Part shown: piece by piece, positions 9,616 to 19,547 of the stretch | Numbering within the stretch: position 1 is the stretch's first letter | How the letters are laid out: every line of letters starts with the position of its first letter | Assembly (NCBI RefSeq): GCF_000198775.1 | Contig: NC_014722.1 | Coordinates: 2,486,080 to 2,550,079 of the forward strand | Length of the DNA: 64,000 bases | From: Mycetohabitans rhizoxinica HKI 454 | GTDB lineage: Bacteria > Pseudomonadota > Gammaproteobacteria > Burkholderiales > Burkholderiaceae | Reading direction: 5' to 3' | Program-made: the position numbers and the translations under genes | The notes under the pieces: model-generated | Database searches by the model: none | What the model was told of the DNA's origin: nothing | The model's input: only the letters and a program-made list of their open reading frames with translations

Positions 9616-10740
9616 ATGGCAACAGAATATGAAGCGGCGCGCCCGAGCGATGGCGACGACGGATGCGGCTCGGCGCAGGGGCCACGTCCGGTGCAGCCGC
9701 TTCCGGCGCGCAACGTGACTCCGCCGGGCCCTGCGTCGTTGTCCCGGCTCGCGCCGGTGAATATCGCCAGCTACCTATTCATGATCGCCGCGATGGTGCT
9801 AGTCATCGAGCTGAAACTGCTCGGCGCGCTGCTGGCGGGGCTACTCGTTTATCAGGTCGTGCACCAAATTTCGCCGCGCCTGGAGCGTCATCTGTCCAGC
9901 CAGCGCGCGCGGTGGTTCGCAGTCGTGTTCGTCGCCTGCACGGTGGTCGCCGTCTTCACCGGCATCTCGTTGGGCATCGCACAGCATCTAGAAAAGCACG
10001 TCACCAGCATGCAAGCGCTGTTCGAGCAGGTGATGCGGTTCTTTGATCAGGAGCGTGCGCGGCTTCCGGCTTGGGCGTTGACGTATCTGCCGAGCAACGC
10101 CGCCGAGATCGAATCGAAGATTACTGTCTTGCTGCACTCGCACGCGACGCAGCTGCAGGAGGGCGGCAAGACGGCGATGCGCGGCATCACGCACGTACTG
10201 CTCGGCATGATTCTCGGCGCGATCGTGGCCGTCGGCGCGCAGCATCACGCAACTCGCGCACCGCTGTCCGCGGCGCTGGTTACGCGGGTGTCGCGCTTCG
10301 CCGACGCGTTTCGGCGGATCGTGTTCGCGCAGATCAAGATTTCAGCGGTCAATGCGTTCTTCACTGGCCTCTACCTGCTTGTCGCACTGCCGCTGTTCCA
10401 TTCGCGGCTACCGCTGTCCAAGACGCTGGTGATCTTCACGTTTGTGGTTGGCCTGTTGCCGGTGGTTGGCAACCTAATCTCGAACACCGTGATCGTGCTG
10501 ATCTCGCTGGCTTCCGGGATCGGCGTCGCGATTTCGTCACTCGCGTTCCTGGTGGTGATCCACAAGCTCGAGTACTTCCTGAACGCGCGTATCGTCGGCG
10601 GCGAGATTGAGGCCAAGGCGTGGGAACTATTGATCGCGATGCTGGTGATGGAAGCGGCGTTTGGGTTGCTTGGCGTCATCGCGGCGCCCATCTTCTATGC
10701 CTACATCAAGCGTGAGTTGGTGCTCTCCAAGCTGATTTGA
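9616..10740 (+). CDS. AI-2E family (PerM-like) membrane transporter
   Basis: The roughly 374-residue protein is an integral membrane protein of the AI-2E/PerM family, whose characterised members export autoinducer-2 or act as sodium/proton antiporters; its substrate here is unknown. It has about eight membrane segments in the usual pattern, with a soluble stretch between helices 3 and 4 (about residues 125-185) and the conserved VVGLLPVVGNLISN segment in the second half. ATG 9616 is chosen because GAGGA lies six bases upstream; a TTG two codons earlier is less likely. Confidence 0.85.
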   Translation: MATEYEAARPSDGDDGCGSAQGPRPVQPLPARNVTPPGPASLSRLAPVNIASYLFMIAAMVLVIELKLLGALLAGLLVYQVVHQISPRLERHLSSQRARWFAVVFVACTVVAVFTGISLGIAQHLEKHVTSMQALFEQVMRFFDQERARLPAWALTYLPSNAAEIESKITVLLHSHATQLQEGGKTAMRGITHVLLGMILGAIVAVGAQHHATRAPLSAALVTRVSRFADAFRRIVFAQIKISAVNAFFTGLYLLVALPLFHSRLPLSKTLVIFTFVVGLLPVVGNLISNTVIVLISLASGIGVAISSLAFLVVIHKLEYFLNARIVGGEIEAKAWELLIAMLVMEAAFGLLGVIAAPIFYAYIKRELVLSKLI

Positions 10741-10857
10741 GCGCGCGGGCGGCGCACGCCGCTGCACTCAGCCCGCTCGCGGTGCACGACGCATTGGCCA
10801 GCGCCCGTGCTCCGCCAGCACCGATGTGCTGAGCGTGTCCGTGGGCGTTGCACTGAG

Positions 10858-11727
10858 TCAGCGAAATACCACGGTCTTCGTGTCGTTGAGCACGATGCGG
10901 TGCTCGACGTGCCACTTCACCGCCCGCGCAAGGGTCACGCATTCGACGTCCCGACCCACGGCCGTCAGTTCGTCGGGCGTCATGCTATGGTCGACGCGTT
11001 CGACTTCCTGCTCGATGATTGGACCTTCATCCAAATCCGTGGTCACGTAGTGCGCGGTGGCGCCGATCAGCTTCACACCGCGGTCAAACGCCTGGTAGTA
11101 CGGTTTCGCCCCCTTAAAGCTGGGCAAAAACGAATGATGGATATTGATGGCCCGGCCGGCCAGCTTCTCGCACAGCTCGCCCGACAAAATTTGCATGTAA
11201 CGCGCCAACACGACAAGGTCCACGCCGTGGTGCTCGACCAACTCCAGGACGCGGGCTTCCTGTGCCGCCTTGGCCTGCGGCGTGCCGTCGGCCAGCGGTA
11301 GATAGTGGAATGGGATGTTGTAGCTCGCCGCGAGTTGGTAGAAGTCCTGGTGGTTCGACACGATCGCCGGGATCTCGATCGCAAGCTGACCGGTGCGGTA
11401 ACGGAACAACAAGTCGTTCAGACAATGACCGATCTTGGACACCATGATCATCACGCGCGACTTGGCGTTCGCATCGTGCAATTCCCAGCGCATGCCGAAT
11501 TGCTCGGCCAGCGTCGCAAAACTGGCGCGCAGCGCGTGTAGGCCGGGATCGCCGCCCACCTGCTGGAAGTGCACACGCATGAAGAACTCGCCGGTGCGAC
11601 TGTCGCCAAACTGTGCGGAATCCAGAATATTGCTGCCTCGCTCGAACAGGAATCCGGACACCGCATGCACGATGCCCGGCCGGTCGGCGCAGGCGAGTTT
11701 GAGAATGAAGCTGTGTTCGGTGGCCAT
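10858..11727 (-). CDS. purU: Formyltetrahydrofolate deformylase
   Basis: The 289-residue enzyme hydrolyses 10-formyl-THF to formate and THF, supplying formate for purine synthesis and balancing the one-carbon pool. The N-terminal ACT domain (about 1-85, with CADRPGIVHAVSGFLFERG) is the regulatory part. The C-terminal formyltransferase domain holds VMIMVSKIGHCLNDLLFR, the HHSFLPSFKGAKPY motif and the Asp of DEGPIIEQ. Length and domain order are typical. It converges with the AI-2E transporter gene. Confidence 0.96.
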   Translation of the reverse strand: MATEHSFILKLACADRPGIVHAVSGFLFERGSNILDSAQFGDSRTGEFFMRVHFQQVGGDPGLHALRASFATLAEQFGMRWELHDANAKSRVMIMVSKIGHCLNDLLFRYRTGQLAIEIPAIVSNHQDFYQLAASYNIPFHYLPLADGTPQAKAAQEARVLELVEHHGVDLVVLARYMQILSGELCEKLAGRAINIHHSFLPSFKGAKPYYQAFDRGVKLIGATAHYVTTDLDEGPIIEQEVERVDHSMTPDELTAVGRDVECVTLARAVKWHVEHRIVLNDTKTVVFR

Positions 11728-11804
11728 GCCATCACCCCTTGTTTAATTCGTCACCGGGTAATACGGTTGGACAGGTCTGCCGGTGTCAGCCGACGCAGCG
11801 GCAC

Positions 11805-12713
11805 TCAATCGCCGGGCGCCTGCAGCAGTACGTCGAAAGCGCCGCATTCGGCGGAATCGAGCCAGCCGCGGCGCAACAGGCAATCGAGCGTCGCCAGGCT
11901 CGCATCGACGGTCATCCGGCCAGCGCGAACCACGTCGAGCAATTGCGTGCGCGATACCAGCCGGTGCTCGGCGACTTCCCCGTCGGTATTGCGCGGCGCG
12001 AAATCATCGGGCAGCAGCAGATCGTAGACGAACAGTTGCTCGGCCTGCGTGCCCTCGTCGATTTCCTGCAAAACGTGAATCGTGCGCCCCGCGCTGGCCG
12101 TGCGCACGAGCAACGCATCGACGCCGGATTCTTCGTACGCTTCCTTCACCAGCGTGTCGAACACCGGCAGCCCCCAGCCGATTCCGCCGCCAACCAGGCT
12201 GTCGAGCATGCCGGGATCGGTCGGCTTCGTGTCGCTGCGGCGCGCGATCCAGAAATACGGCTCATCGTCCGCGCCGCGCGGCGCAACCGGCGAGGCGGCT
12301 CTGCCGAGGCGCAGCGGCGGCACCTCGCGGTCGGGGCCCTCCACCACGCCGTTCAGATGGACGGCGTATGTCGTCGTGCCAAAGAAGCGCGACGCCGCGC
12401 GTTCAATGAATGCGAGCGGCGGATCGTCAAATGCATTGCGGATTGCATAGGTCTCGTTGCGCCATGCGCGAATCAGGCCGTGCGCGGCCAGCGCACCAAT
12501 GACTGAGCCCAGTGCGGCGCTGCGCGCCTGGACGGTATCAAATGCATCGGCCAGCACGACGCAGCGCTCGCTGATGGTGAACACGTCCGGCCAGTGCGTG
12601 AGCCAACGCACGTCGCCCGCGCGGATCCAGCCGACCGGCTGCTCGCCGATCACGAATCGCAGATGCTGGTCGCGCCGGAAACGGCGCGCGGCGTCAATGC
12701 AGCCCCAAGTCAT
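11805..12713 (-). CDS. Nudix hydrolase with DUF4743 N-terminal domain
   Basis: The 302-residue protein belongs to the DUF4743-Nudix group, related to a domain found with thiamine pyrophosphokinase in fungi. The Nudix box is KEAYEESGV at about 213-221; the canonical Glu nine residues before this is replaced, as is usual in this subgroup, so activity on a nucleoside diphosphate or thiamine diphosphate analogue is only inferred. AAGGG lies upstream of ATG 12713. The 5' end overlaps the remains of a LysE-type gene. Confidence 0.82.
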   Translation of the reverse strand: MTWGCIDAARRFRRDQHLRFVIGEQPVGWIRAGDVRWLTHWPDVFTISERCVVLADAFDTVQARSAALGSVIGALAAHGLIRAWRNETYAIRNAFDDPPLAFIERAASRFFGTTTYAVHLNGVVEGPDREVPPLRLGRAASPVAPRGADDEPYFWIARRSDTKPTDPGMLDSLVGGGIGWGLPVFDTLVKEAYEESGVDALLVRTASAGRTIHVLQEIDEGTQAEQLFVYDLLLPDDFAPRNTDGEVAEHRLVSRTQLLDVVRAGRMTVDASLATLDCLLRRGWLDSAECGAFDVLLQAPGD

Positions 12714-12906
12714 CGCCGATGCCCTTTGCGCGTAAAACCGACGATTCTACCGCGTCTTCCACTGCGCAACGCGGCAACCCGGGCGCCAGCGCAATGAAGG
12801 CGGCGCGCCCCTGCAACACGTTCCGCGCGAGCACTGACAGGTGGTCCAGGCCCGGCGCGACGGTGATTGCCACGGACGTGGCGACGAGCAGCGACAATTC
12901 ACGCAT
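12694..12906 (-). pseudogene. LysE-family amino-acid exporter remnant
   Basis: An ATG at 12906 with a good GGAG/GAGG site starts the sequence MRELSLLVATSVAITVAPG, the first helix of the LysE/RhtB exporter family, followed by LSVLARNVLQGRAAFI. After about 45 codons the similarity stops, the frame runs into unrelated sequence, and it ends at 12694 inside the neighbouring Nudix gene. Family members have about 200-210 residues, so three quarters of the gene is gone. Its position between apt and the Nudix gene fits an intact LysE gene in relatives (from memory). Confidence 0.72.
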
Positions 12907-12939
12907 CGCCTCGCTCCAGCCAATGATGGCCGCAGCGGC

Positions 12940-13506
12940 TCAAAACGTGCACACGGTATAGAGCGGCGCCCCGGCATTGCGCAGCAGCGTTGAGCCTCCC
13001 AGCCCGGGCAGATCGATGATCGCTGCACACTCGACGACGCCTGCGCCGAGCCGCTCCAGCAGCGCGCGCCCGGCCATCATCGTGCCGCCCGTGGCGATCA
13101 AGTCGTCGATGAGCACAATGCGCTCACCCGGGCGGCATGCATCCGCGTGGACTTCGACCGTCGCCTCCCCATACTCGAGCGAGTAGGACGCTGACACGGT
13201 CGTGAACGGCAGTTTACCTTTCTTGCGGATCGGAATGAAGCCCACGTTCAGCTCGTAAGCGAGGATCGGTCCGATGATGAATCCCCGCGCATCAAGCCCT
13301 GCGATGTAGGCTAGCCGCTGGTCGATATAGCGCTGCACGAACAGGTCGACCAGCACTCGCAGGCATTTCGCGTCCTGCAGCAGCGGCGTGATATCGCGAA
13401 ATTGCACGCCAGGCCGCGGCCAGTCGGGCACAGTACGGATATGCTGGCGGATATAGGCGGCAGGGTCAGTCAGCACCGCCGGTGGCGGCGCAACGCGCTC
13501 TTGCAT
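12940..13506 (-). CDS. apt: Adenine phosphoribosyltransferase
   Basis: The 188-residue enzyme salvages adenine by joining it to PRPP to make AMP. The N-terminal part reads [19 protein letters not shown] and the PRPP-binding loop is [17 protein letters not shown]. Length is normal for the family. GGGAG lies just before ATG 13506. It precedes the LysE remnant and the Nudix gene on the same strand. Confidence 0.96.
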   Translation of the reverse strand: MQERVAPPPAVLTDPAAYIRQHIRTVPDWPRPGVQFRDITPLLQDAKCLRVLVDLFVQRYIDQRLAYIAGLDARGFIIGPILAYELNVGFIPIRKKGKLPFTTVSASYSLEYGEATVEVHADACRPGERIVLIDDLIATGGTMMAGRALLERLGAGVVECAAIIDLPGLGGSTLLRNAGAPLYTVCTF

Positions 13507-13586
13507 GGTGATCTCCCTTGCGGATCGGGCGCCGGGTGTTAAGCCCGCGCCGGGTTCATTCGGATGTCATTCGGCTGCGTGCCGCG

Positions 13587-15590
13587 CTAGGCCGGCTGCG
13601 TCGCCGCACCACGCCGCGCGCGCAGCAGCCGCTCCTCGGCCAGCGCGAGCGCGTCGGGCAAGCCGCGCAGCACGACGATGTCGCGCGCGCGCAGTTTCGT
13701 GGCGCGATCGGGCTCGACACCTCGTATACCATGCCGGCGGATCGCGGTAACCTCGATGCCCATTTCGAACAGCCCAAGCTCGTCCAAGCTCTGGCCAACC
13801 GCGTCGGCACTTTCGTCGATCGGCACCGATTGTAGCCTCACCTGCTCGATGCCGTCCTCATCCCGGTCGTCCGCGCCATGGAAATAGCCGCGCAACAGGC
13901 TGTAGCGCTTGTCGCGCAATTGCTCGACGCGCCGCAGCACGCGGCGCATCGGCACGCCGACCAGCACCAGCGTATGCGATGCGAGCATCAAACTGCCTTC
14001 CACGATCTCTGGGATCACCTCGGTCGCACCCGCGGCCAGCAACCTGTCCAGGTCAGCGTCGTCCACCGTGCGCACGATCACCGGCAGGGTTGGCTCCAGC
14101 TCATGTATGTTATGCAATACCTTCAACGCCGAAGGCGTATTTGCATAGGTGATGGCGAGCGCCGCTGCTCGATGGATACCGGCGGCCAGCAGCGATTCCC
14201 GGCGCCCCGCGTCGCCGAACACGACCTGCTCGCCGGCCGTCGCCGCGGCGCTCACGCGGTCCGGATCCAAATCCAGCGCGACATACGACAGGCCCTCATG
14301 CTCGAGCATCCGCGCCAGGTTCTGCCCGTTGCGCCCGTAGCCGCAAATGATCACGTGCCCTTGCTGCTTGATGCTTTGCGTCACGATGCGCGTCATCTGC
14401 AGTGACTGCATTATCCATTCAGTCGAGGACAGGCGCAGCACGATCCGGTCCATCGCATTGATGACGAACGGCGCCCCCAGCATCGACAGCAACATCGCCG
14501 CCAGGATCATTTGCATCAGCTCGTCCGAAACCAGGCGTTGCTCGCGGATCAGGTTCAGCAGCACGAAACCGAACTCGCCGGCCTGCGCGAGCGCAAGTCC
14601 AGTGCGCATCGCCACGCCGGGCATCGCGCCGAACAGGCGAGCTAGGCCGGTGACCAGCGCCGCCTTAAGCAGCAACGGACCGACCAAGAACAACAGCACC
14701 ATCAGCGGGTGCTGCCATAGCACCCGCGGGTCGAACAACATGCCGGTAGTGATGAAAAACAAGCCCAGCAGCACGTCGCGAAACGGCTTGATGTCCTCCT
14801 CGACCTGATGCCGATAGGGCGTCTCGGAAATCAGCATGCCGGCAATAAACGCGCCGAGCGCCTGTGACAACCCAAACGTCTCAGTGATGAACGCAGCGCC
14901 CAGCGTCATCAACAACACATTCAGCATGAAGAGTTCCTGCGAACGTCGCCGGACCACCACGTTGAACCAGCGAGTCATGAACCGCTGGCCGACAAGCAAC
15001 AAGATCGTCAGCACCACGGCGGTCTTGATCGCAGCCCATCCGAGCGCGATCGCCAATCCCTTCGGATCGGCCCCGAGCGCGCCGATTACGAGTAGCAGCG
15101 GCACCACGGCCAGGTCCTGGAACAATAGGATGCCGAAGATGTTGCGCCCGTGCGCAGACTCGAGCTCGAGCCGTTCAGCGAGCAGCTTGCTGACGATCGC
15201 AGTCGAGGACATCGCCAGTGTGCCGCCGAACGCGACGCTCGCCTGCCAACTTATGTGCAGCCAGGCGCGCGTGGCCAGGCCGGCGAGCACGGCCAACGCG
15301 ATTGTGGCCAATACCTGCGACAGGCCCAGCCCGAACACGATCGTGCGCATCGAGCGCAGCTTGGCGATCGAAAACTCCAGCCCGATCGAGAACATCAGGA
15401 ACACTACGCCGAATTCGGCTAGGTACTGTACCCGCTCCGAATCGCTCACCATGCCCAGCGCATGGGGGCCAACGAGCATGCCCACGCTCAAGTAGCCGAG
15501 CATGGGCGGCAGGTTCAGCATGCGAAAGATCACGACCCCGGCCACCGCGGCCAGCAATAGAAAAAGCGTGAGTTGGAGCGGCGATGTCAT
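13587..15590 (-). CDS. CPA2-family cation:proton antiporter with RCK domains (Kef type)
   Basis: The 667-residue protein has an N-terminal 12-13 helix Na+/H+ exchanger domain (residues 1 to about 390; GYLSVGMLVGPHALG and EFGVVFLMFSIGLEFS are typical). A RCK-N domain follows with the Rossmann motif VIICGYGRNGQNLARML, then a C-terminal TrkA-C domain. This layout matches Kef/YbaL potassium or sodium efflux systems gated by ligand binding to the RCK part. No ancillary KefF/KefG gene is next to it. I chose ATG 15590, which has AAGGG upstream. It is divergent from kdsD. Confidence 0.9.
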   Translation of the reverse strand: MTSPLQLTLFLLLAAVAGVVIFRMLNLPPMLGYLSVGMLVGPHALGMVSDSERVQYLAEFGVVFLMFSIGLEFSIAKLRSMRTIVFGLGLSQVLATIALAVLAGLATRAWLHISWQASVAFGGTLAMSSTAIVSKLLAERLELESAHGRNIFGILLFQDLAVVPLLLVIGALGADPKGLAIALGWAAIKTAVVLTILLLVGQRFMTRWFNVVVRRRSQELFMLNVLLMTLGAAFITETFGLSQALGAFIAGMLISETPYRHQVEEDIKPFRDVLLGLFFITTGMLFDPRVLWQHPLMVLLFLVGPLLLKAALVTGLARLFGAMPGVAMRTGLALAQAGEFGFVLLNLIREQRLVSDELMQMILAAMLLSMLGAPFVINAMDRIVLRLSSTEWIMQSLQMTRIVTQSIKQQGHVIICGYGRNGQNLARMLEHEGLSYVALDLDPDRVSAAATAGEQVVFGDAGRRESLLAAGIHRAAALAITYANTPSALKVLHNIHELEPTLPVIVRTVDDADLDRLLAAGATEVIPEIVEGSLMLASHTLVLVGVPMRRVLRRVEQLRDKRYSLLRGYFHGADDRDEDGIEQVRLQSVPIDESADAVGQSLDELGLFEMGIEVTAIRRHGIRGVEPDRATKLRARDIVVLRGLPDALALAEERLLRARRGAATQPA

Positions 15591-15744
15591 GCGGGCCCTT
15601 GCGTCGGTCCTTTCAGTGGTCGGCATCGACGTAAGCAAAGCCGGGCGGTAGCGACCGGCGCACACACAGCAGCGCCCTCAACGCTTCGGGAGCCACGCCG
15701 CCGGGTGCGCCGCGAGCTAAATGCGCGTTTGCTATACTCCGCGC

Positions 15745-16728
15745 ATGATAGCGAAAATCAATGGCGCCCGGGCATTGCAGCTGGCGCAGCATGTGCTCGA
15801 CATCGAGGCAGAGGCCATCCGGGGCCTAAGTACGCGCCTGAACGGCGAGTTTGTCGTCGCGGTGGAAATGTTGCTGGCCTGCAAGGGGCGCGTGGTGGTC
15901 TCCGGCATCGGCAAGTCAGGCCATATTGCGCGCAAGCTGGCGGCCACGCTGGCGAGCACCGGCACACCCGCGTTCTTCGTCCATCCGGCCGAGGCGAGCC
16001 ACGGCGACCTGGGCATGGTCACTGCCGACGACGTGTTCATCGGTTTGTCCAACTCCGGCGAATCGGAGGAGTTGATTGAGATCCTGCCGCTCATCAAGCG
16101 GCTCGGCGCAAAATTGATTGCGGTGACTGGCCGGCCGGAATCGAGCCTGGCCAAGCTGGCCGACGTGCACTTAAATGCGCGCGTGGAGAAGGAGGCATGC
16201 CCGCTGAACCTCGCGCCCACGGCCAGCACCACAGCCGCGCTCGCGCTTGGCGACGCACTGGCGGTGGCGGTGCTCGACGCGCGCGGCTTTTCCGCCGACG
16301 ATTTTGCGCGCTCGCATCCGGGCGGCACATTGGGCCGGCGCCTGCTGACCTATGTGCGCGATGTGATGCGCACCGGCGACGAGGTGCCGCGCGTGACGCT
16401 GTGCGCGACGGTGCGGGACGCGTTGTTCGAGATCACCGCAAAACGGCTAGGCATGACTGCGATCGTGGACGGGGATTCGCGCGTGGAAGGCATCTTCACC
16501 GATGGTGATTTGCGCCGCGTGCTAGAGCATAAGGGTGACATCCTGGGCCTGCCGATCACCGACGTGATGACACACAAACCGCGCACGATCAGTGCCGGAC
16601 AGCTAGCGGTCGAGGCCGTGGAACTGATGGAGCGATTCCGCATCAACCAGATGCTGGTCGTGGGCGCCGATGGCATGCTGATCGGCGCGCTGAACACACA
16701 CGACCTTTTCTCTGCCAAAGTCATTTGA
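15745..16728 (+). CDS. kdsD: Arabinose-5-phosphate isomerase
   Basis: The 327-residue enzyme converts ribulose 5-phosphate to arabinose 5-phosphate, the first step of Kdo synthesis for LPS. The SIS domain covers about residues 35-170 (VVSGIGKSGHIARKLAATL, FIGLSNSGESEE), followed by the HPGGTLGRRLL motif typical of KdsD/GutQ. Two CBS domains make up the C-terminal third. ATG 15745 fits the normal N-terminus; an in-frame ATG eight codons upstream is less likely. It is first in the kdsD-kdsC-lptCAB operon. Confidence 0.95.
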   Translation: MIAKINGARALQLAQHVLDIEAEAIRGLSTRLNGEFVVAVEMLLACKGRVVVSGIGKSGHIARKLAATLASTGTPAFFVHPAEASHGDLGMVTADDVFIGLSNSGESEELIEILPLIKRLGAKLIAVTGRPESSLAKLADVHLNARVEKEACPLNLAPTASTTAALALGDALAVAVLDARGFSADDFARSHPGGTLGRRLLTYVRDVMRTGDEVPRVTLCATVRDALFEITAKRLGMTAIVDGDSRVEGIFTDGDLRRVLEHKGDILGLPITDVMTHKPRTISAGQLAVEAVELMERFRINQMLVVGADGMLIGALNTHDLFSAKVI

Positions 16729-16735
16729 TCCGACC

Positions 16736-17266
16736 ATGGCCCTAACCGCAATCGAACGCGCCGCGCGCGTCAAGCTGATGATCTTTGACGTGGATGGCGT
16801 GCTAACCGACGGCACGTTGTACTTCACGCCGGACGGCGACGCAATGAAGGGCTTCAACTCGATGGACGGCCATGGGTTGAAGCTGCTCGAGCAGGCCGGC
16901 GTCGCGACCGCGATCATCACCGGGCGCCAGTCGAAGATCGTCGAATTGCGCGCGCGCGAGATCCGCGTGTCATATCTGTACCAGGGGATCAGCGACAAGC
17001 TCGTCGCGTTCGGCAAGTTGCTAGATGCCGCCGGCGTCACCGCCAACGAATGCGGGTACATGGGCGACGACTGGCCCGATCTGGCGGTCATGCTGCGCGT
17101 CGGTTTTGCCGCCGCGCCGGCGGGCGCGCACCCCGAGGTACGCAGTCGCGCGCACTGGATCGCCACCGCCCACGGCGGTCACGGCGCTGCTCGCGAAGTC
17201 ATCGATACACTGCTGCGCGCGCAGGGCCGGTATGACGGTCTGCTCGCGGCGGCGTGCGCAGGCTGA
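16736..17266 (+). CDS. kdsC: 3-deoxy-D-manno-octulosonate 8-phosphate phosphatase
   Basis: The 176-residue HAD-family phosphatase removes phosphate from Kdo 8-phosphate to release Kdo. The nucleophile motif FDVDGVLTDG is at residues 17-26, the Thr motif is in TAIITGRQSK, and the metal-binding motif is GYMGDDWPDL. It lacks a large cap domain, as is normal for KdsC. It starts seven bases after kdsD and lptC follows within three bases, so the genes are co-transcribed. Confidence 0.96.
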   Translation: MALTAIERAARVKLMIFDVDGVLTDGTLYFTPDGDAMKGFNSMDGHGLKLLEQAGVATAIITGRQSKIVELRAREIRVSYLYQGISDKLVAFGKLLDAAGVTANECGYMGDDWPDLAVMLRVGFAAAPAGAHPEVRSRAHWIATAHGGHGAAREVIDTLLRAQGRYDGLLAAACAG

Positions 17267-17269
17267 GCG

Positions 17270-17875
17270 ATGCGCGAGATGCGCGTGTCCGCCTGGTTGC
17301 CGCTCGTGATCATGGCGGTGCTCGCCGCCGGTACGTACTGGCTGCTGCAAAATACGCTACCGCGCCCGTCGCAGGGGGTATCGGCGGACAAGGCGCATAC
17401 GCCGGACTATTTCGCCGACCACTTCTCGATCTCAATGCTGGACGAAAGTGGCGTGACGCAGTACCGGATCGCGGCTGCGTCGATGGTCCACTACGAGGAC
17501 GATGCGGCGACGCATGCGACGCTGCCGGCAATCCGCGCGTTCGCGCCGGGCCAGCCGGTCGTCACCGCCACCGGCAAGCGCGCTGTCATTAATGCGGACG
17601 GCTCGATCGTGGACCTGTACGACGACGCGCGCATCGTGCGCGACGCAGGTCCGACCGATCCGCGGATGCAAGCCGACTCCGAGCACTTCCGCGTGCTGAC
17701 CCACGACGACATCATCGAAACTGAAAAGCCGGTTAAACTACTGCGCGGCCTGTCCCAGATGACGGCCAATGGCATGATCTACAACAACGTGACCCGGGAA
17801 ATGCGTCTGCTCGGCCAGGTACGCGGCATGATTGCCGCGTCCGACACGGCGGCGGGCGGACCGTTCGGTCAATGA
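17270..17875 (+). CDS. lptC: LPS export system protein LptC
   Basis: The 201-residue protein is anchored in the inner membrane by one N-terminal helix (WLPLVIMAVLAAGTYWLL, about residues 9-26). Its periplasmic beta-jellyroll passes LPS from LptBFG to LptA. The conserved DYFADHFSISMLDESG segment begins the jellyroll. It starts three bases after kdsC, a coupled arrangement, and is followed by lptA. Confidence 0.92.
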   Translation: MREMRVSAWLPLVIMAVLAAGTYWLLQNTLPRPSQGVSADKAHTPDYFADHFSISMLDESGVTQYRIAAASMVHYEDDAATHATLPAIRAFAPGQPVVTATGKRAVINADGSIVDLYDDARIVRDAGPTDPRMQADSEHFRVLTHDDIIETEKPVKLLRGLSQMTANGMIYNNVTREMRLLGQVRGMIAASDTAAGGPFGQ

Positions 17876-17902
17876 CGGGCACCTCTTTCTCGCACGACGC
17901 GC

Positions 17903-18601
17903 ATGAACCCAATGTATGACCGCCCCGTGCCTGCGCGCACGCTGCATCCGAAGCGCTGCGCCGGGGCAAGCGGCGCCCGCACAGCGGGCAGGCGGATCGT
18001 GTCGACGCTGGCCGTCGCGCTTGCGCTGTCGCTGCCCGTCGCGCACGCCGAGCGTGCGGATCGCGACAAGCCGCTCAACATCGAAGCGGACAACATGACG
18101 TACGATGACCTCAAGCAGCTGACGGTCTTCACCGGCCACGTCGTCGCGACCAAGGGCACGATCCTGATCCGTGCGGACCGCGTAGAGGTCAAGCAAGACC
18201 CGCAAGGCTACCAGCACGCCACCGGCACCAGCAACGGCAACACGCCATCGTATTTCCGGCAGAAGCGCGACGGCATGAACGAATACATCGAAGGCAACGC
18301 GGTGCGCATCGACTACGACGGCAAGCAGGATCTGACGACGTTGACCACGCGCGCCGTCGTGCGGCGCCTGCAGGGGTTGTCCAAGCTCGTCGATGAAGTG
18401 CGCGGCAGTGTGATCACCTACGATGGCCAGAAGGACTTTTACACCGCGCAGTCGGGCAAGGATGTCGCGGGACCGGGCAATCCGAGCGGACGCGTGCGCG
18501 CGATGCTCACGCCCAGCACGGGAGGCGGCGCGCTGCCCCAACCGGCCAGCGACGTGACGCTGTCCCCCTCCACGACGCGGCAAGAAACGTCGCAGCCATG
18601 A
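17903..18601 (+). CDS. lptA: LPS transport periplasmic protein LptA
   Basis: The 232-residue protein forms the periplasmic bridge that carries LPS from the inner to the outer membrane. A long signal peptide ends near VAHA at about residue 49. The mature OstA/LptA domain begins [20 protein letters not shown] and contains the repeated GHV and ANGN-like turns. The C-terminal tail is Pro/Ser/Thr-rich. Its stop codon overlaps the lptB start as ATGA, showing translational coupling. Confidence 0.93.
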   Translation: MNPMYDRPVPARTLHPKRCAGASGARTAGRRIVSTLAVALALSLPVAHAERADRDKPLNIEADNMTYDDLKQLTVFTGHVVATKGTILIRADRVEVKQDPQGYQHATGTSNGNTPSYFRQKRDGMNEYIEGNAVRIDYDGKQDLTTLTTRAVVRRLQGLSKLVDEVRGSVITYDGQKDFYTAQSGKDVAGPGNPSGRVRAMLTPSTGGGALPQPASDVTLSPSTTRQETSQP

Positions 18602-19377
18602 ACGCATCGGCTCTCTCCGTGTCCGCCCCGGCTGCGGCCAGCACGCTGTCGGTGCGCAATTTGCGCAAGCGTTACGGCGCGCGCACCGTCGTCAAGGACG
18701 TGTCACTCGACGTGAAAAGCGGCGAAGTGGTTGGGCTGCTCGGACCGAACGGTGCCGGCAAGACGACCTCGTTCTACATGATCGTCGGACTGGTGCCGCT
18801 CGATGCCGGCGAGATTATGCTCGACGACACGTCGATTAGCCTGCTGCCGATCCACAAGCGCGCCCGGATGGGGTTGTCCTATCTGCCGCAGGAGGCGTCG
18901 GTATTCCGCAAGCTGTCCGTCAACGAGAACATCCGCGCGGTGCTGGAGCTGCAACTGGACGAGCGCGGCAAACCGCTGTCCAAGCAAGCGGTATCGGCGC
19001 GTGCCGACGCGTTGCTCGAGGAGCTGCAGATCGCGCACTTGCGCGACAATCCGGCGATGTCGCTGTCCGGCGGCGAGCGGCGCCGTGTCGAAATCGCGCG
19101 CGCGCTCGCCACCCGCCCCAGCTTTATCCTACTGGACGAGCCGTTTGCCGGCGTGGACCCGATCGCCGTGCTGGAAATCCAGAAGATTGTGCGCTTTTTG
19201 AAGGAGCGCGGCATCGGCGTGTTGATCACGGATCATAACGTGCGCGAGACACTCGGCATCTGCGACCACGCGTACATCATTAGCGATGGCAGCGTGCTCG
19301 CGGCCGGCGCGCCCAAGGAAATCATCGCGAACGAGAGCGTGCGCCGCGTGTACCTGGGCGAACATTTTCGTATGTAA
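18598..19377 (+). CDS. lptB: LPS export ABC transporter ATP-binding protein
   Basis: The 259-residue ATPase powers LPS extraction by LptFG. It shows Walker [18 protein letters not shown] near residue 48, the Q-loop PQEASVF, signature [15 protein letters not shown], Walker [17 protein letters not shown] and the switch His of [10 protein letters not shown]. lptF and lptG are not in this window, which is normal because they are usually elsewhere. rpoN follows after 170 bp in which I see no gene. Confidence 0.97.
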   Translation: MNASALSVSAPAAASTLSVRNLRKRYGARTVVKDVSLDVKSGEVVGLLGPNGAGKTTSFYMIVGLVPLDAGEIMLDDTSISLLPIHKRARMGLSYLPQEASVFRKLSVNENIRAVLELQLDERGKPLSKQAVSARADALLEELQIAHLRDNPAMSLSGGERRRVEIARALATRPSFILLDEPFAGVDPIAVLEIQKIVRFLKERGIGVLITDHNVRETLGICDHAYIISDGSVLAAGAPKEIIANESVRRVYLGEHFRM

Positions 19378-19547
19378 TGCCTTCACTGGGGCGGCTTCCG
19401 CCTCAGTCAGCATCGAGCTGGCGACGACGACGCGCCAGCGCTTGGCTCGCGCACGCCGACTCGTTCCCTCATGCACAAAACGGGCCAACGTGTTTCCTCA
19501 AGGTTCCGCCGACGTGGCAAACTGTCTACAATGAAAAATAATTTGCC

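Noticed and set aside
17738..18607. Long antisense reading frame over lptC/lptA
   Set aside because: It lies opposite clear lptC and lptA coding sequence, is Arg-rich and has no family features; GC-rich codon bias opens such frames.
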